A DNA stretch of 64,000 nt from an uncultured Collinsella sp. (GCA_902491395.1 CABUHO010000008.1:21054-85053), one strand, 5' to 3'; positions 26,306-35,438 are shown, counted from the first letter of the stretch. The notes: a model not told the origin generated them from the letters alone. Translations and numbers: made by a program.

Positions 26306-27907
26306 TCACGCGCCTCCTTTCTGGACGAGTTCATCCAAGAGCTTCTCCGAAAACAGGTTTCCGCGGCCCAGCTGTCCGGCAGGATCGAGTTGGAGCTTAA
26401 GCCGTGCCGACTCGACCATGGCCTCGTGGCCGTACATCGTCTCAAGAAAGCCCGCCTTGATCTTGCCGACGCCGTGCTCGGCGGAGACGGCGCCACCCAT
26501 GGCCGTGACCTCGGAAGCCCACTGGGCAAACAACTCGCCGCCGCGGCGGTAATCCTGCGCATCGCGCGGCAGAATGTTCACATGCAGATGGTTGTTGCCG
26601 ATATGGCCCCAGGCGGCAGACTCGAGCCCGCTTTCGGCCAACGTGTGGCGATAGAGCGCGACAACGTCGGCCAGGCGCGCATTGGGCACCGACATGTCCG
26701 ATCCCAGCTTGGTGATGGTGGGGTCGGTGCGGCGACGCTCGTCGATAAGCATATTGACACTCTCGGGCACCGCATGACGGAAGAATCGCTGGCATTCGCG
26801 ATCGACCTCGGTGCGCGCGACCCAGGTCGCATCGTCACGACCGCCCGCAAGCTCCAGCACCCATCCCAGGTGATACAGTTCCTCAGTCGCCTGCTTCTCG
26901 TCATCGCAATCGAGCTCCACGTAGACGCAGACCTTGGCCTCTTTGTCGAGCGCCGGAAGCGAGGCAAACGCCGTCGACTGCTCGCGCTGGCGGCGCAGGA
27001 TATCCAGGGCTCCGGTATCGAAATACTCAATGGCCGCGGCATGGGATAGGACGGGACGCACGGAATCGGTAAAGGACACGGCCTTGTCTTCGTTGTCAAA
27101 GAAGCAGCTCACACCCCATACAACCGCCGGTGCCGGCTGCAGGGCAATCTCGAGCTCGGTGATGACGCCGAGCGTTCCGCAGGCACCGATAAAGAGGTCG
27201 ATGGCATCCATGTCGTCCGCGATGAAATAGCCCGAGGCATTTTTGGTCTTGGGCATGACGTAGGTGGGAAGATCAAGCTCGAGCGCACGACCTTCCGCCG
27301 TCACGAGTGACAGGTGGCGGCCCCGGGCAAAAACTTCGCCACGCCAAAGCTCGAGCAGGTCACCGTCGGTCAGCGCGACGTGAAGGCCCGTGATATGCGG
27401 GCGCATGGGGCCGTAAGCGTAGCTACGGGCGCCGGAAGCGTTGCATGCCGCCATACCGCCCAGGCAGGCAGATGCCTCGGTGGGATCGGTAGGAAAGAAT
27501 TGCTCGGGAGCTTCCTGGAATTCCTCGTAAGCCTTAAGCGAAGCCTGGTCCCAACCTGCGGTCGGAAGCGCCTTCTTGCCCAGCTGCTTGCGCAGCTCAG
27601 ACAGCACGACGCCGGGCTCAACACGTAAGAGAAAGTAGCCCTCGTCATCGCGGCGAAGGCCTAGGTAGCGATTCATGCGGGAGGTATTGAGGATGTGGCC
27701 GCCATGGGGCACGGCGCCGGCAGCGAGACCGGTTCGGGCGCCCTGAACCGTTACCGGGACACGCTCGGCATGGAGCTGCCGCAGGATGGCGCGAACCTCG
27801 TCTTCCGATGTTGGAAACGAGATGCTCGAGGCCTCGCCCGACGAGCGAGACTCGTCGCGACCGTATTCCTCGAACTCATCGGTGAAGGGTTTGATGGTTG
27901 CAGACAT
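26306..27907 (-). CDS. lctD: FAD-linked lactate dehydrogenase (GlcD/LctD-like)
   Basis: 533 aa of the FAD-binding type-4 / GlcD family. The FAD-binding region includes VPVTVQGARTGLAAGAVPHG and TEASACLGGMAACNASGARS; the C-terminal FAD-oxidase domain has WGHIGNNHLHVNILP and the terminal SAEHGVGKIKAGFL. With EtfBA it should oxidise D-lactate (or another 2-hydroxyacid) with NAD+, driven by co-oxidation of reduced ferredoxin, as in Acetobacterium woodii LctBCD. The operon order is lctD-etfB-etfA. Substrate and bifurcation are inferred from gene context and the ferredoxin-fused EtfA. Confidence 0.88.
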   Translation of the reverse strand: MSATIKPFTDEFEEYGRDESRSSGEASSISFPTSEDEVRAILRQLHAERVPVTVQGARTGLAAGAVPHGGHILNTSRMNRYLGLRRDDEGYFLLRVEPGVVLSELRKQLGKKALPTAGWDQASLKAYEEFQEAPEQFFPTDPTEASACLGGMAACNASGARSYAYGPMRPHITGLHVALTDGDLLELWRGEVFARGRHLSLVTAEGRALELDLPTYVMPKTKNASGYFIADDMDAIDLFIGACGTLGVITELEIALQPAPAVVWGVSCFFDNEDKAVSFTDSVRPVLSHAAAIEYFDTGALDILRRQREQSTAFASLPALDKEAKVCVYVELDCDDEKQATEELYHLGWVLELAGGRDDATWVARTEVDRECQRFFRHAVPESVNMLIDERRRTDPTITKLGSDMSVPNARLADVVALYRHTLAESGLESAAWGHIGNNHLHVNILPRDAQDYRRGGELFAQWASEVTAMGGAVSAEHGVGKIKAGFLETMYGHEAMVESARLKLQLDPAGQLGRGNLFSEKLLDELVQKGGA

Positions 27908-28252
27908 GCAGAACTCCCCTTTAGCTAACTACAGTGTTTGCAGGGAGATGTTACCGCATCGTTTCGTTGACGTGTTCGAGACCGTCTCCATAATTGAGGA
28001 TTTTTACGTCCGTGCAATTCGGCGAGCGGCTGCTAGATCTCGGCAGGCGATGTTTTTGACACATATCGCTTCGCCGCCAACGATCGCGAAATTGGCACTC
28101 GAAAAATGTTGAAGTATTTTTTACCACCTGCTACCTGCGGCGATGCAAATCCGTCAAGCATTTGGTCAGCTTTTGGTCAAGTAGCGGCTGATACGGTCGG
28201 CATCGACAGCCAAACCGATAGAAGTTTTGGCCCCAGAAGCAGGGAGGTTCCC
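27908..28252. other. Divergent promoter region between lctD and the surface cluster
   Basis: 345 nt without a gene. It must hold the lactate operon promoter on the minus strand and that of the next cluster on the plus strand. An 8-bp direct repeat TTTGGTCA occurs at 28161-28168 and 28172-28179, one helical turn apart, and could be a regulator site. Nothing else definite is visible. Confidence 0.5.
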
Positions 28253-28549
28253 ATGGCATATTACTGGCCCCAGTACGGCGTCGCCATCGAAGTCGACGAC
28301 GATCCCCATCTCCTGCCTTTCGAAGAAGAGGCATTCCCCGACACGACGGTCTACCACGTCACTACCGATGTGATCTGCGACCCCGAGTCGTTCTCGGCGC
28401 TCGCCCACCACATCGCACGCATCCACGACATCGAGCTCCCTCCCGACTTCGATGAGCTTGTCTACTCGCGCCGCCTGATGCTTCATATGCTCTTTGGAGC
28501 GGACCCGTCCACGTTCGCACGCGTCTACACCACCAAGGACGCCGCATGA
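28253..28549 (+). CDS. Small protein, unknown function, start of surface cluster
   Basis: 98 aa, acidic, no signal peptide. The first part (YYWPQYGVAIEVDDDPH) resembles the core strand of PD-(D/E)XK nucleases of the DUF559/Vsr kind, but the rest of such a domain is not visible, so it may be a remnant or coincidence. The ATG at 28253 follows GGGAGG. Its stop overlaps the next start (ATGA), so it is coupled to the membrane-anchored protein downstream. Confidence 0.65.
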   Translation: MAYYWPQYGVAIEVDDDPHLLPFEEEAFPDTTVYHVTTDVICDPESFSALAHHIARIHDIELPPDFDELVYSRRLMLHMLFGADPSTFARVYTTKDAA

Positions 28550-29055
28550 GCGCGAAGAAGTTGTCCCAACTCGCGAGTCAGAGGCATCGCAAGAAACTCA
28601 TCGCTGTCTGTTTGGCTATCGTCTGTGCCCTCGTCGCCGTAGGCTTGTACGCCTGGCAGTCGCAGCCCGTACCCGAAGCGGGCGCCTCGGTCACAACGGC
28701 CGAGGGCAAATCGCGCCAAGAGATCCAAGATGAGCTCGACGCCATCGTCCGCGACAACATGATGACGATCTCGGTCGCGCCGGTCGCCCAGTTGCAGGAA
28801 GGCGGCAAGTTGCGCGTCAACGTGCAAAACGTCCAGGACAACAAGTTCCCCCAGCGATTCCGCGTCATTCAAAACGACGAGACCATTTATGAGTCCGGCA
28901 TCGTCGAAACCGGCAAGACGGTCGAGACGTGTCCCGCCGGCGACATCGAGGAAGGTGAAGCGTATATCGAAATCCAGGCACTCGACACCAAGACCCATGA
29001 CAACCACGGCAATCCGACGCGCGTCAAGGTCCGGGTGGAACAGGCTGAGAACTAG
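28546..29055 (+). CDS. Membrane-anchored extracellular protein, unknown function
   Basis: 169 aa. A basic N-terminus (MSAKKLSQLASQRHRKK) is followed by one hydrophobic segment (about residues 18-38) and an outside domain of about 125 residues with beta-type sequence (EGGKLRVNVQNVQDNKFPQR, then GEAYIEIQALDTKTHDNHGN). It looks like an Ig-like domain tethered outside the membrane. It overlaps the upstream gene by 4 nt and precedes three more exported proteins, so it probably belongs to a surface structure. No family assigned. Confidence 0.7.
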   Translation: MSAKKLSQLASQRHRKKLIAVCLAIVCALVAVGLYAWQSQPVPEAGASVTTAEGKSRQEIQDELDAIVRDNMMTISVAPVAQLQEGGKLRVNVQNVQDNKFPQRFRVIQNDETIYESGIVETGKTVETCPAGDIEEGEAYIEIQALDTKTHDNHGNPTRVKVRVEQAEN

Positions 29056-29144
29056 CCCCTAACGCCCGCTGATCATTGCGCGCGGCCACCAACACTCGTC
29101 CAATCATCGCGGGGACGGCCCGCGGCGAATAGAAAGGAACGACC

Positions 29145-29744
29145 ATGGACATCACCAGAAACATGAACGGAGCCAGAGCGCTTGTCGTGGGCGCAGGGCT
29201 CGCGCTCGCGCTCGCAATGGGCGCCTCCCCGACGCCAGCCATGGCAGCCGGGCGTGTTGGAAGCACGAAGGTAATGGTCAGGACCGAGATCGACAACATC
29301 GAGTTCAAAGCACCGACGGTTATTCCCTTCGTCGCCCAAGCCGACGGCACGCTTCAGGGTCCCTCAGAAGATGCAACCACCATCGACAATCTTTCGGCCT
29401 ACGGCATCCATGTCACCAACATGAAGATCGACGCCATGAACACCTGGACCATTGCCGCCGACGCAAAGACCGGAACTGCACAGAATTCCATTGACTTTAA
29501 GGTCGGCCCCGAAGGCGCACTCCAGGACGCCAGTGCCGCAACGCAGGGAACAGGAATCGATCTTTCCAAGAATGCAACCTTTGATATGGGCTATCAGGGT
29601 ATTGCCGGCGGTTCGGACAAGATCAAGCTCAAGACGAGCGGAAATGTCGCCCGCGTCACGCGCGACATCTTCCATATAACCGGCGAAGGCGATCAGGTTG
29701 CAACGATCACCTGGACGGTCGAGCCCGGTGCGCACACGGCATAA
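29145..29744 (+). CDS. Secreted surface protein, beta-rich
   Basis: 199 aa with a signal peptide (about residues 1-35; hydrophobic LVVGAGLALALAMG, cleavage near AMAAG). The mature domain has the pattern IEFKAPTVIPFVAQADGTL, then TTIDNLSAYGIHVTNMKI and ITWTVEP, seen in a broad group of Gram-positive secreted proteins often encoded with WxL- or sortase-linked partners. No cell-wall anchor is present here. The next gene, which overlaps its end, provides an LAQTG anchor motif. Confidence 0.75.
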   Translation: MDITRNMNGARALVVGAGLALALAMGASPTPAMAAGRVGSTKVMVRTEIDNIEFKAPTVIPFVAQADGTLQGPSEDATTIDNLSAYGIHVTNMKIDAMNTWTIAADAKTGTAQNSIDFKVGPEGALQDASAATQGTGIDLSKNATFDMGYQGIAGGSDKIKLKTSGNVARVTRDIFHITGEGDQVATITWTVEPGAHTA

Positions 29745-29985
29745 GGCGATCGCATCTGTCGCCATCGTCGGCATCTTGGCGCTCGCGCCGGCAGCGGCCT
29801 TTGCCCAACAAGAGCAGGCGCAGGCCGCCACGCAAGTGACCGTCGACCTCTCGGGGCTCGACCATGGCGACCGCCAGGAACCATTGGCGCAAACGGGCGA
29901 CGAAAAGCAGCTCTTGGCAGCAAGCGTCGCTGTGGCAGGCGCGGGAGCTGCCGGACTCGGCCTGCGCATCAAACGCAGCCAGTAG
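29728..29985 (+). CDS. Small sortase-anchored surface protein (LAQTG motif)
   Basis: 85 aa from a GTG that overlaps the previous gene by 17 nt. It has a signal peptide (HKAIASVAIVGILALAPAAA), a mature part of about 25 residues, then EPLAQTGDEKQLL, a hydrophobic stretch and the basic end LGLRIKRSQ. This is the layout of a sortase substrate with the LAxTG motif preferred by class E sortases of Actinobacteria. Almost nothing would be left exposed after anchoring, so it may be a tether or pilus base. No sortase gene is in the window. The GTG start is uncertain; TTG or ATG starts further upstream in frame exist. Confidence 0.65.
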   Translation: MRTRHKAIASVAIVGILALAPAAAFAQQEQAQAATQVTVDLSGLDHGDRQEPLAQTGDEKQLLAASVAVAGAGAAGLGLRIKRSQ

Positions 29986-30027
29986 CCAGACACAGGCAGG
30001 CCACACATTATTTGGTAAGGAGACCCC

Positions 30028-31458
30028 ATGGCATCGAAGAACCTTTTGCCCGTCGTCGCACTCTGCGGCGCGCTCGCAACCGGAACGCCTGTCGTCGCTT
30101 GGGCGACCCCCGTCATGGCGGACTCCTTGCCGGCAGTCCTAAGCCCCGCACCAGACCCGTCGAGCACCATCATGTGCAAGCGATTTTCGCTCAAGCAGGC
30201 CACGATCCTGACCTCGGGATGCCTTCGCCGGAATACGGACGCCTCGATAGTCGTGGATATCGAGCGCTCGAATAAGGAAAACGAATCCCAGGCAGGTTGT
30301 GCCGTCTGCACATGGCATTCGGTTGTGCTTGACGCAGATGACGATCCATGCGATTTGGAGCTGCGCATCGACATCGCTTCGATCGGTGACTCGGCGAACG
30401 GAGCGAAGGTCGCCTTCGACAGCACGTTTTTCGAGAAAGGAGGCGGCATATGTCTGGGCTGCGCCGCCGCGAATGCAGACGATGCGCAGCCCACCCTCTC
30501 ATTCACGGCATCGTTGCGGCTGACCAAGGCCGGCACCGATGCCATCGCGGCGGGAGAAGCGTCCCTGCTGTTCTACGCCGTCAGCACCAAAGACACAGAC
30601 ATTCATTTCGAGAAGTCAGCCGGAGCACTCAGCCTTACGCGAGGGACGAAAGCAGGCCCCATTGAGATTGATGCCCACGCTCCAGGCAGGCAATGCATTC
30701 TCGCCGACCCGGCGCTTCTCGAAATGGAGTGGAACGGATCCGGGGCCGTCGGGATTGTCCCCTCCGCGCTTGGAGCCAAGACGCTTCCCTCAAACGAAGG
30801 CCCCAGCAACGCAACCATAAAAGAAGAGGGCGCAGACAAAGAAGCGGGTGCGGGGGACACGCCATCGCTGGCAAACAGCGTCCCAGCTTCTTTCGAAGCA
30901 CCGGACGAAACCGTTGCCGATCCAAACGATTCCGAGCTTGCGGACAGCCTAGGGCTTGCTGGTCCTCAAGAAGTCGATGAGGGCAACTGCTGCGTGCTTG
31001 CCGCGCTCGACCACACAGAGACTATCGACGCCGCGAACATCGAAGTTGCCGCCGCCAATCAGCCCGTCCGCAAGTCGGCCATCATCGCATTTCCCGAGTC
31101 CGTCGAGGTCGTCTTTTTGCCATCGGGCGAGGTTGTGGCCCCGACACTGCTCACCTTGCTGGGTGCTAAGAATACTCGAAACGAAATTAAAAAGATCACG
31201 GTTGTCGACCCTGCAACTACCGCCAAGCTGCGTCTATACGCCGTTGCCCCAGACGGAAGCAAGACCCTGGAATTCGATGGCGACACGCTCCTGGCCTGGC
31301 GGCGTCTGGACATTATGCAAGACGTCTCGTATCAGATCGAACTCGAAGGGTTTGATCGAGCCCGCGATGCCAATATCATCGCCGCGGCTATTGAATCCCC
31401 ACAGCGACTTATGACACTGCGCTTTGACTACTATCCCTATGTCCCGACAACCACCTGA
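30028..31458 (+). CDS. Large secreted protein, cysteine-containing, unknown function
   Basis: 476 aa with a signal peptide (about residues 1-31, MASKNLLPVVALCGALATG, cleavage near VMADS). Cysteines occur in pairs (CAVC, CLGCA, CC), suggesting disulfides. A low-complexity acidic linker occupies about 255-320, and a second domain about 330-470 ends in YYPYVPTTT. No LPxTG, WxL or transmembrane anchor is present. The ATG has AAGGAG upstream. It is the last gene of the surface cluster. Confidence 0.75.
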   Translation: MASKNLLPVVALCGALATGTPVVAWATPVMADSLPAVLSPAPDPSSTIMCKRFSLKQATILTSGCLRRNTDASIVVDIERSNKENESQAGCAVCTWHSVVLDADDDPCDLELRIDIASIGDSANGAKVAFDSTFFEKGGGICLGCAAANADDAQPTLSFTASLRLTKAGTDAIAAGEASLLFYAVSTKDTDIHFEKSAGALSLTRGTKAGPIEIDAHAPGRQCILADPALLEMEWNGSGAVGIVPSALGAKTLPSNEGPSNATIKEEGADKEAGAGDTPSLANSVPASFEAPDETVADPNDSELADSLGLAGPQEVDEGNCCVLAALDHTETIDAANIEVAAANQPVRKSAIIAFPESVEVVFLPSGEVVAPTLLTLLGAKNTRNEIKKITVVDPATTAKLRLYAVAPDGSKTLEFDGDTLLAWRRLDIMQDVSYQIELEGFDRARDANIIAAAIESPQRLMTLRFDYYPYVPTTT

Positions 31459-31480
31459 GGCTTAAATGCTGCGCGTCGTT

Positions 31481-31508
31481 TCTAATACCACTTATATAAC
31501 GTATTAGA
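31481..31508. promoter_or_regulatory. Inverted repeat in the DUF554 promoter region
   Basis: TCTAATAC (31481-31488) and GTATTAGA (31501-31508) form a perfect 8-bp dyad around a 12-nt AT-rich spacer that includes TATATAAC, a possible -10. It is a good shape for a repressor operator. Confidence 0.45.
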
Positions 31509-31576
31509 TGAGTCGCGATGTGCCTCGCATTCCGTTCTGCTACGATTGCCACGTTGGCATCAATACGGGAGGGCTC

Positions 31577-32293
31577 ATGCCGGGCTTGGGAACAATCATC
31601 AACGTTGTGCTTTTGATTGCGGGCGGTCTTTTGGGATTAGCGGGCGGCCGCTTTATCACACCGCGCATCCAAGACACGCTCATGAAAGCATCGGGGCTGT
31701 GCGTCCTGTTTATCGGCTTGGGCGGCACCATGCAAAAGATGCTCTTCATCGACGGCGGCGCCCTGTCGACCACCGGCACCACCATGTTGATCGTCTCATT
31801 TGCGCTCGGCTCGCTTATCGGCGAGGCCATCAACCTGGAGGCCGCCATCGAAAACCTTGGCGAATGGCTCAAGCGCAAAACCGGCAGCGAGGGAGACAAC
31901 GAGTTCACCAACGCCTTTGTCTCTGCATCGCTCACCGTGTGCATCGGCGCGATGGCCATCGTGGGATCGATTCAGGACGGCCTGCTCGGCGATTGGTCCA
32001 CGCTCGCCCTGAAGGGTGCACTGGACTGCATCATCGTCTGCACCATGACAGCCTCGCTCGGACGCGGCTGTATCTTCTCGGCCCTGCCCGTTGCCGTGTT
32101 CCAGGGAACGATCACGCTGTTTGCCGGCGCGCTCTCCCCCATTATGACCACCGCAGCCCTCGACAGCCTCTCACTCGTGGGGTCCATGCTCATCTTCTGC
32201 GTCGGCGTCAACCTTATCCGACCTCAAACCTTCCGCACGGCCAACATGCTCCCCGCCGTCGTCATAGCCGTCATCTATGCCCTCCTGTTCTAA
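31577..32293 (+). CDS. DUF554 family membrane protein (YdfK-like)
   Basis: 238 aa with about seven hydrophobic segments. It matches the DUF554 family: MPGLGTIINVVLLIAGGLLG at the start, LCVLFIGLGGTMQKM, and SLTVCIGAMAIVGSIQDGL. The function of the family is not established; it is probably a transporter or channel. The ATG at 31577 follows GGGAGGG. Other in-frame starts upstream lack a site. Confidence 0.85.
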   Translation: MPGLGTIINVVLLIAGGLLGLAGGRFITPRIQDTLMKASGLCVLFIGLGGTMQKMLFIDGGALSTTGTTMLIVSFALGSLIGEAINLEAAIENLGEWLKRKTGSEGDNEFTNAFVSASLTVCIGAMAIVGSIQDGLLGDWSTLALKGALDCIIVCTMTASLGRGCIFSALPVAVFQGTITLFAGALSPIMTTAALDSLSLVGSMLIFCVGVNLIRPQTFRTANMLPAVVIAVIYALLF

Positions 32294-32335
32294 GTCTATC
32301 TACATAGCGGCATCTCGAACATCTGTTTGATGCTG

Positions 32336-32344
32336 TGCTATGAT
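32336..32344 (+). promoter_or_regulatory. Extended -10 promoter element for the Shango operon
   Basis: TGCTATGAT matches an extended -10 (TGnTATnnT) 38 nt before the GTG start. No good -35 is seen, which extended -10 promoters can tolerate. Confidence 0.35.
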
Positions 32345-32382
32345 ATGAGGTCACCGACACCGTATAGGGAGAGGAGAGGGCG

Positions 32383-34137
32383 GTGGCCGACCAGGACGTC
32401 AAGATGCTCATCGAGCGCATTATGGCCGAGGCCCGGACCCATCAGTCCGCCCGCTTCTCAAACAAAATCTATGCTGACGAGCCGATTCTCAAGACCGGCC
32501 GTCAGATGCAGAACTTCCTCCCCGACCAGTACCGCAAGATGCGCGAGATATCGCGCTGGCAGGATGATCCCAAGGGCGGCGCGGGGCGTTGGCTATCGGA
32601 GGCGGAGCTCTTTTACCGTCAGGGCCTGCTGATGGCCGACTTCGAGGACGATTGCCCCTACAACGGCACCTTTAAGTCGTACTTTCCCACCTACAACGCC
32701 ATGAGTGACCGGCAGCTGCGTGGCTACTTTACCTGGCGCGCCCAAGTGCGTCGCGGCAACATCGAGGAGACATCGACCTCGTTTGCTTTTCTGTATCTTT
32801 ACGAATTGATCTGCGGCATTGGCGTAGATAATCCACTCGATGGTTTTAACAAGATCAAGGCTTTTTGGGATGTCTATCGCGCCTTCGAGCCCGGCATCGA
32901 CCGGTTTGCGCGCGTGTGGCTGCAAGATTACGCCGTGTTCCACGGGCTCGACCCCAAGCTGCTTCGCGACTCTAAAACCGTCATGTTCGATAACGCCCTT
33001 ATCGAACTGCGGCGCGCGGCACGAGACCTTGTACCGGCACCGTCCGGCCAGACCCCTAAGCGTCGCAAAACCTCCGAGCCCACGCTCCCCCTTCCGCCCG
33101 ATGAGGTGCGCGAGGAGCGACTCATGGCCGCCATCAACGCCCTCTCCACGTACAACCTAAGTAGCTCGCGGCTCGACCGCAGCCACCACCGCGATCTGCG
33201 CCACGTGGCGTGCGCCGTGTATGTCCGCATGGCGCGCTACTATGACACGCACCGAAAGACCGGCATCGTGGCAAGTTTATTTGGGGAGGAGACGGCAATG
33301 CCCTACACCATGTTTGCCTCGGCCGTATTCTTTGCGCCCGAGCGCCACGAGGACTGCGAATACCGTCTGGACCCCATCCATATCTACCGTTGCCAAAACG
33401 GTTTTTGGGAATGCATGCGGATTCACGGCAGCAGACAAAAGAGCAGCAAACTTGGCGAGATGATGCGCGCCTGCGACCAACGCCTGCGCCTGGCCCTGGA
33501 CCCCGCCCATCCCCTGAAGGAAGAAAAGGTCCCCAAATATCTGGCCAAGATTATCGATGACAAGATTGTGGCATGGCTTTCGTGGGACGCCGCACACCAG
33601 CCCGTCAAGATCGATATCGATTTGAGCCAGCTGGGGCACATTCGGAGTGCTGCCGCACAAACGCGCGAAGCGCTTTTGATCGACGAGGAACGCGAGGACG
33701 GCGCGTCCGCAGAAGCCGAGGCAGCGGACTCAGGGCAACCGGAAGCCGAGCCCGTAGCCGACGCGATGGTCGAGGCGGTCGCGGCGGCCGCAGGGCAGGA
33801 CGAGTCCGACGAGCCAACCATATCCACCGAACAGTTTGGTGTCGTGGCACCGCTTCTCGCGCCGACGCCCGCGTTCGCAGCTGCTACGCCCGCTGACGCC
33901 ACAAACGAACTCGCGCCCGCCGCAAACGCCTATCTCCGCGCTCTGCTCGAGCACAACGCAGTACAGGCGGAATCGGCGGTAGTGCAATCGGAGCAGAGCG
34001 AGGACATGCTCGTCGATACCATCAACGAGGCGCTCTTTGACCTGGTGGGCGACACCGTAATTGAATTTAGCGCAGCAGGGCCGCAGATTATCGAGGACTA
34101 CGAAGCAGACGTGAGAGGATACCTAGACCATGAGTGA
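32383..34137 (+). CDS. sngA: TerB-domain protein, Shango-type SngA
   Basis: 584 aa starting at a GTG with AGGAG upstream. It contains a TerB-N domain (about residues 45-165: ISRWQDDPKGGAGRWLSEAE, then FLYLYELICGIGVDNP), a central helical part with cysteine-free, basic sequence, an acidic Ala/Glu-rich linker (about 430-530) and a short TerB-C-like end (INEALFDLVGDTVIE). With the next two genes it matches the three-gene Shango defence system (TerB protein, DUF2791 ATPase, DEAD/DEAH helicase). The gene order and 8-nt overlap with the ATPase gene support one operon. Its exact role in defence is unknown. Confidence 0.82.
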   Translation: MADQDVKMLIERIMAEARTHQSARFSNKIYADEPILKTGRQMQNFLPDQYRKMREISRWQDDPKGGAGRWLSEAELFYRQGLLMADFEDDCPYNGTFKSYFPTYNAMSDRQLRGYFTWRAQVRRGNIEETSTSFAFLYLYELICGIGVDNPLDGFNKIKAFWDVYRAFEPGIDRFARVWLQDYAVFHGLDPKLLRDSKTVMFDNALIELRRAARDLVPAPSGQTPKRRKTSEPTLPLPPDEVREERLMAAINALSTYNLSSSRLDRSHHRDLRHVACAVYVRMARYYDTHRKTGIVASLFGEETAMPYTMFASAVFFAPERHEDCEYRLDPIHIYRCQNGFWECMRIHGSRQKSSKLGEMMRACDQRLRLALDPAHPLKEEKVPKYLAKIIDDKIVAWLSWDAAHQPVKIDIDLSQLGHIRSAAAQTREALLIDEEREDGASAEAEAADSGQPEAEPVADAMVEAVAAAAGQDESDEPTISTEQFGVVAPLLAPTPAFAAATPADATNELAPAANAYLRALLEHNAVQAESAVVQSEQSEDMLVDTINEALFDLVGDTVIEFSAAGPQIIEDYEADVRGYLDHE

Positions 34138-35434
34138 TACCGCATCCGCAGCACCTCGCGTGCCCAAGCGCGTCGCTGCCGTCATTCTCAACTCGCTCAA
34201 GGGCGGCGTGGTCCCGCGCATCGGCCTTCCTTACATCACCGTAGGGCGCGAGGTCGAGATCCGCGCCCTGCTCACCGATCTGAGTCTCATCGCCGACGGT
34301 GGCGCGAGCTTCCGCTTTCTGGTCGGTCGTTACGGCGCCGGCAAGAGCTTTTTGCTCCAGACTATCCGCACGCACGCCATGGGCGAGGGGTTCGTCGTCG
34401 CTGATGCCGACCTGTCGCCCGAGCGCCGCCTGCAGGGCGGTCAGGGACAGGGCCTTGCCACCTACCGCGAGCTCATCCGCAATATATCGACCAAGACGCG
34501 CCCCGAGGGCGGTGCGCTCAACCTTATTCTGGATCGCTGGGTCGCCTCGTGTGCCGACGTCGACGAGTCGGTCGTCAATGCCCAACTGGCCCCGCTCGAG
34601 GAGATGGTCCACGGCTTCGACTTCACCCGCATGCTCCGCCGCTATCGCATGGCCGCATCCGGGGGCGACGAAGAGACCATGAGCTGCGTGACCAAATGGA
34701 TTCGCGGCGAATACCGCACCAAGAGCGAGGCACGCGCCGAGCTGGGCTCCTCGACCATCATCAGCGATGACGACTGGTACGACTACGTTAAGCTCATTGC
34801 GCGCTTTTTGGTTTGCAGTGGCTACAAGGGCATGCTGGTGCTCATCGACGAGCTCGTGAATCTGTATAAGATTCCCAACGCCATCACGCGCCAATACAAC
34901 TACGAGAAGATCCTGACTATGTACAACGACACGCTCCAGGGCAAGGCGCAGTACCTGGGCATGATCATGGGCGGCACGCCAACCTCCATCGAAGACCGCC
35001 GCCGCGGCGTGTTCTCCTACGAGGCCCTGCGCAGCCGACTCGCTCAGGGCCGCTTTGCGCGCGAAGACCTTAAGGACATGCTCGCGCCCATCATCCGCCT
35101 GCAGCCACTCACCTACGAGGAGCTACTGGTGCTCATCGAAAAACTCATGCAGATCCATGCCGGCTACTTTGGCTGGACGCCCACGCTTGCCGAAAACGAC
35201 TTGGTGGACTTTCTCAAGATTGAGTTCGGGCGCGTGGGAGCCGATACGCACTTGACGCCGCGTGAGGTTATCCGTGACTTTATCGAGCTGCTCGATATCC
35301 TGTGCCAGAACCCCGACGCCAACGTAGCCGAGCTGCTGCAAAGCGTCGGCAGCGACGCGCTGGCGCCGGCAGCAGCAACAGGCGACACCGGCACCGCAAG
35401 CGGTGAGCGTAACTTCGCCGAGTTCACCATCTAA
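34130..35434 (+). CDS. sngB: DUF2791 (BrxC/BrxD-like) ATPase, Shango-type SngB
   Basis: 434 aa P-loop ATPase. Walker A is GRYGAGKS (residues 66-73) and Walker B is LVLIDE (236-241). The long insert between them and the N-terminal GGVVPRIGLPYITVGREVEI are typical of the DUF2791 family that also includes BrxD of BREX. The ATG overlaps the sngA stop by 8 nt. In Shango it is thought to act with the TerB protein and the helicase against phage. A BREX type 2 remnant is an alternative, but no brxA, brxB, brxC, pglX or pglZ is present. Confidence 0.85.
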   Translation: MSDTASAAPRVPKRVAAVILNSLKGGVVPRIGLPYITVGREVEIRALLTDLSLIADGGASFRFLVGRYGAGKSFLLQTIRTHAMGEGFVVADADLSPERRLQGGQGQGLATYRELIRNISTKTRPEGGALNLILDRWVASCADVDESVVNAQLAPLEEMVHGFDFTRMLRRYRMAASGGDEETMSCVTKWIRGEYRTKSEARAELGSSTIISDDDWYDYVKLIARFLVCSGYKGMLVLIDELVNLYKIPNAITRQYNYEKILTMYNDTLQGKAQYLGMIMGGTPTSIEDRRRGVFSYEALRSRLAQGRFAREDLKDMLAPIIRLQPLTYEELLVLIEKLMQIHAGYFGWTPTLAENDLVDFLKIEFGRVGADTHLTPREVIRDFIELLDILCQNPDANVAELLQSVGSDALAPAAATGDTGTASGERNFAEFTI

Positions 35435-35438
35435 CCTA

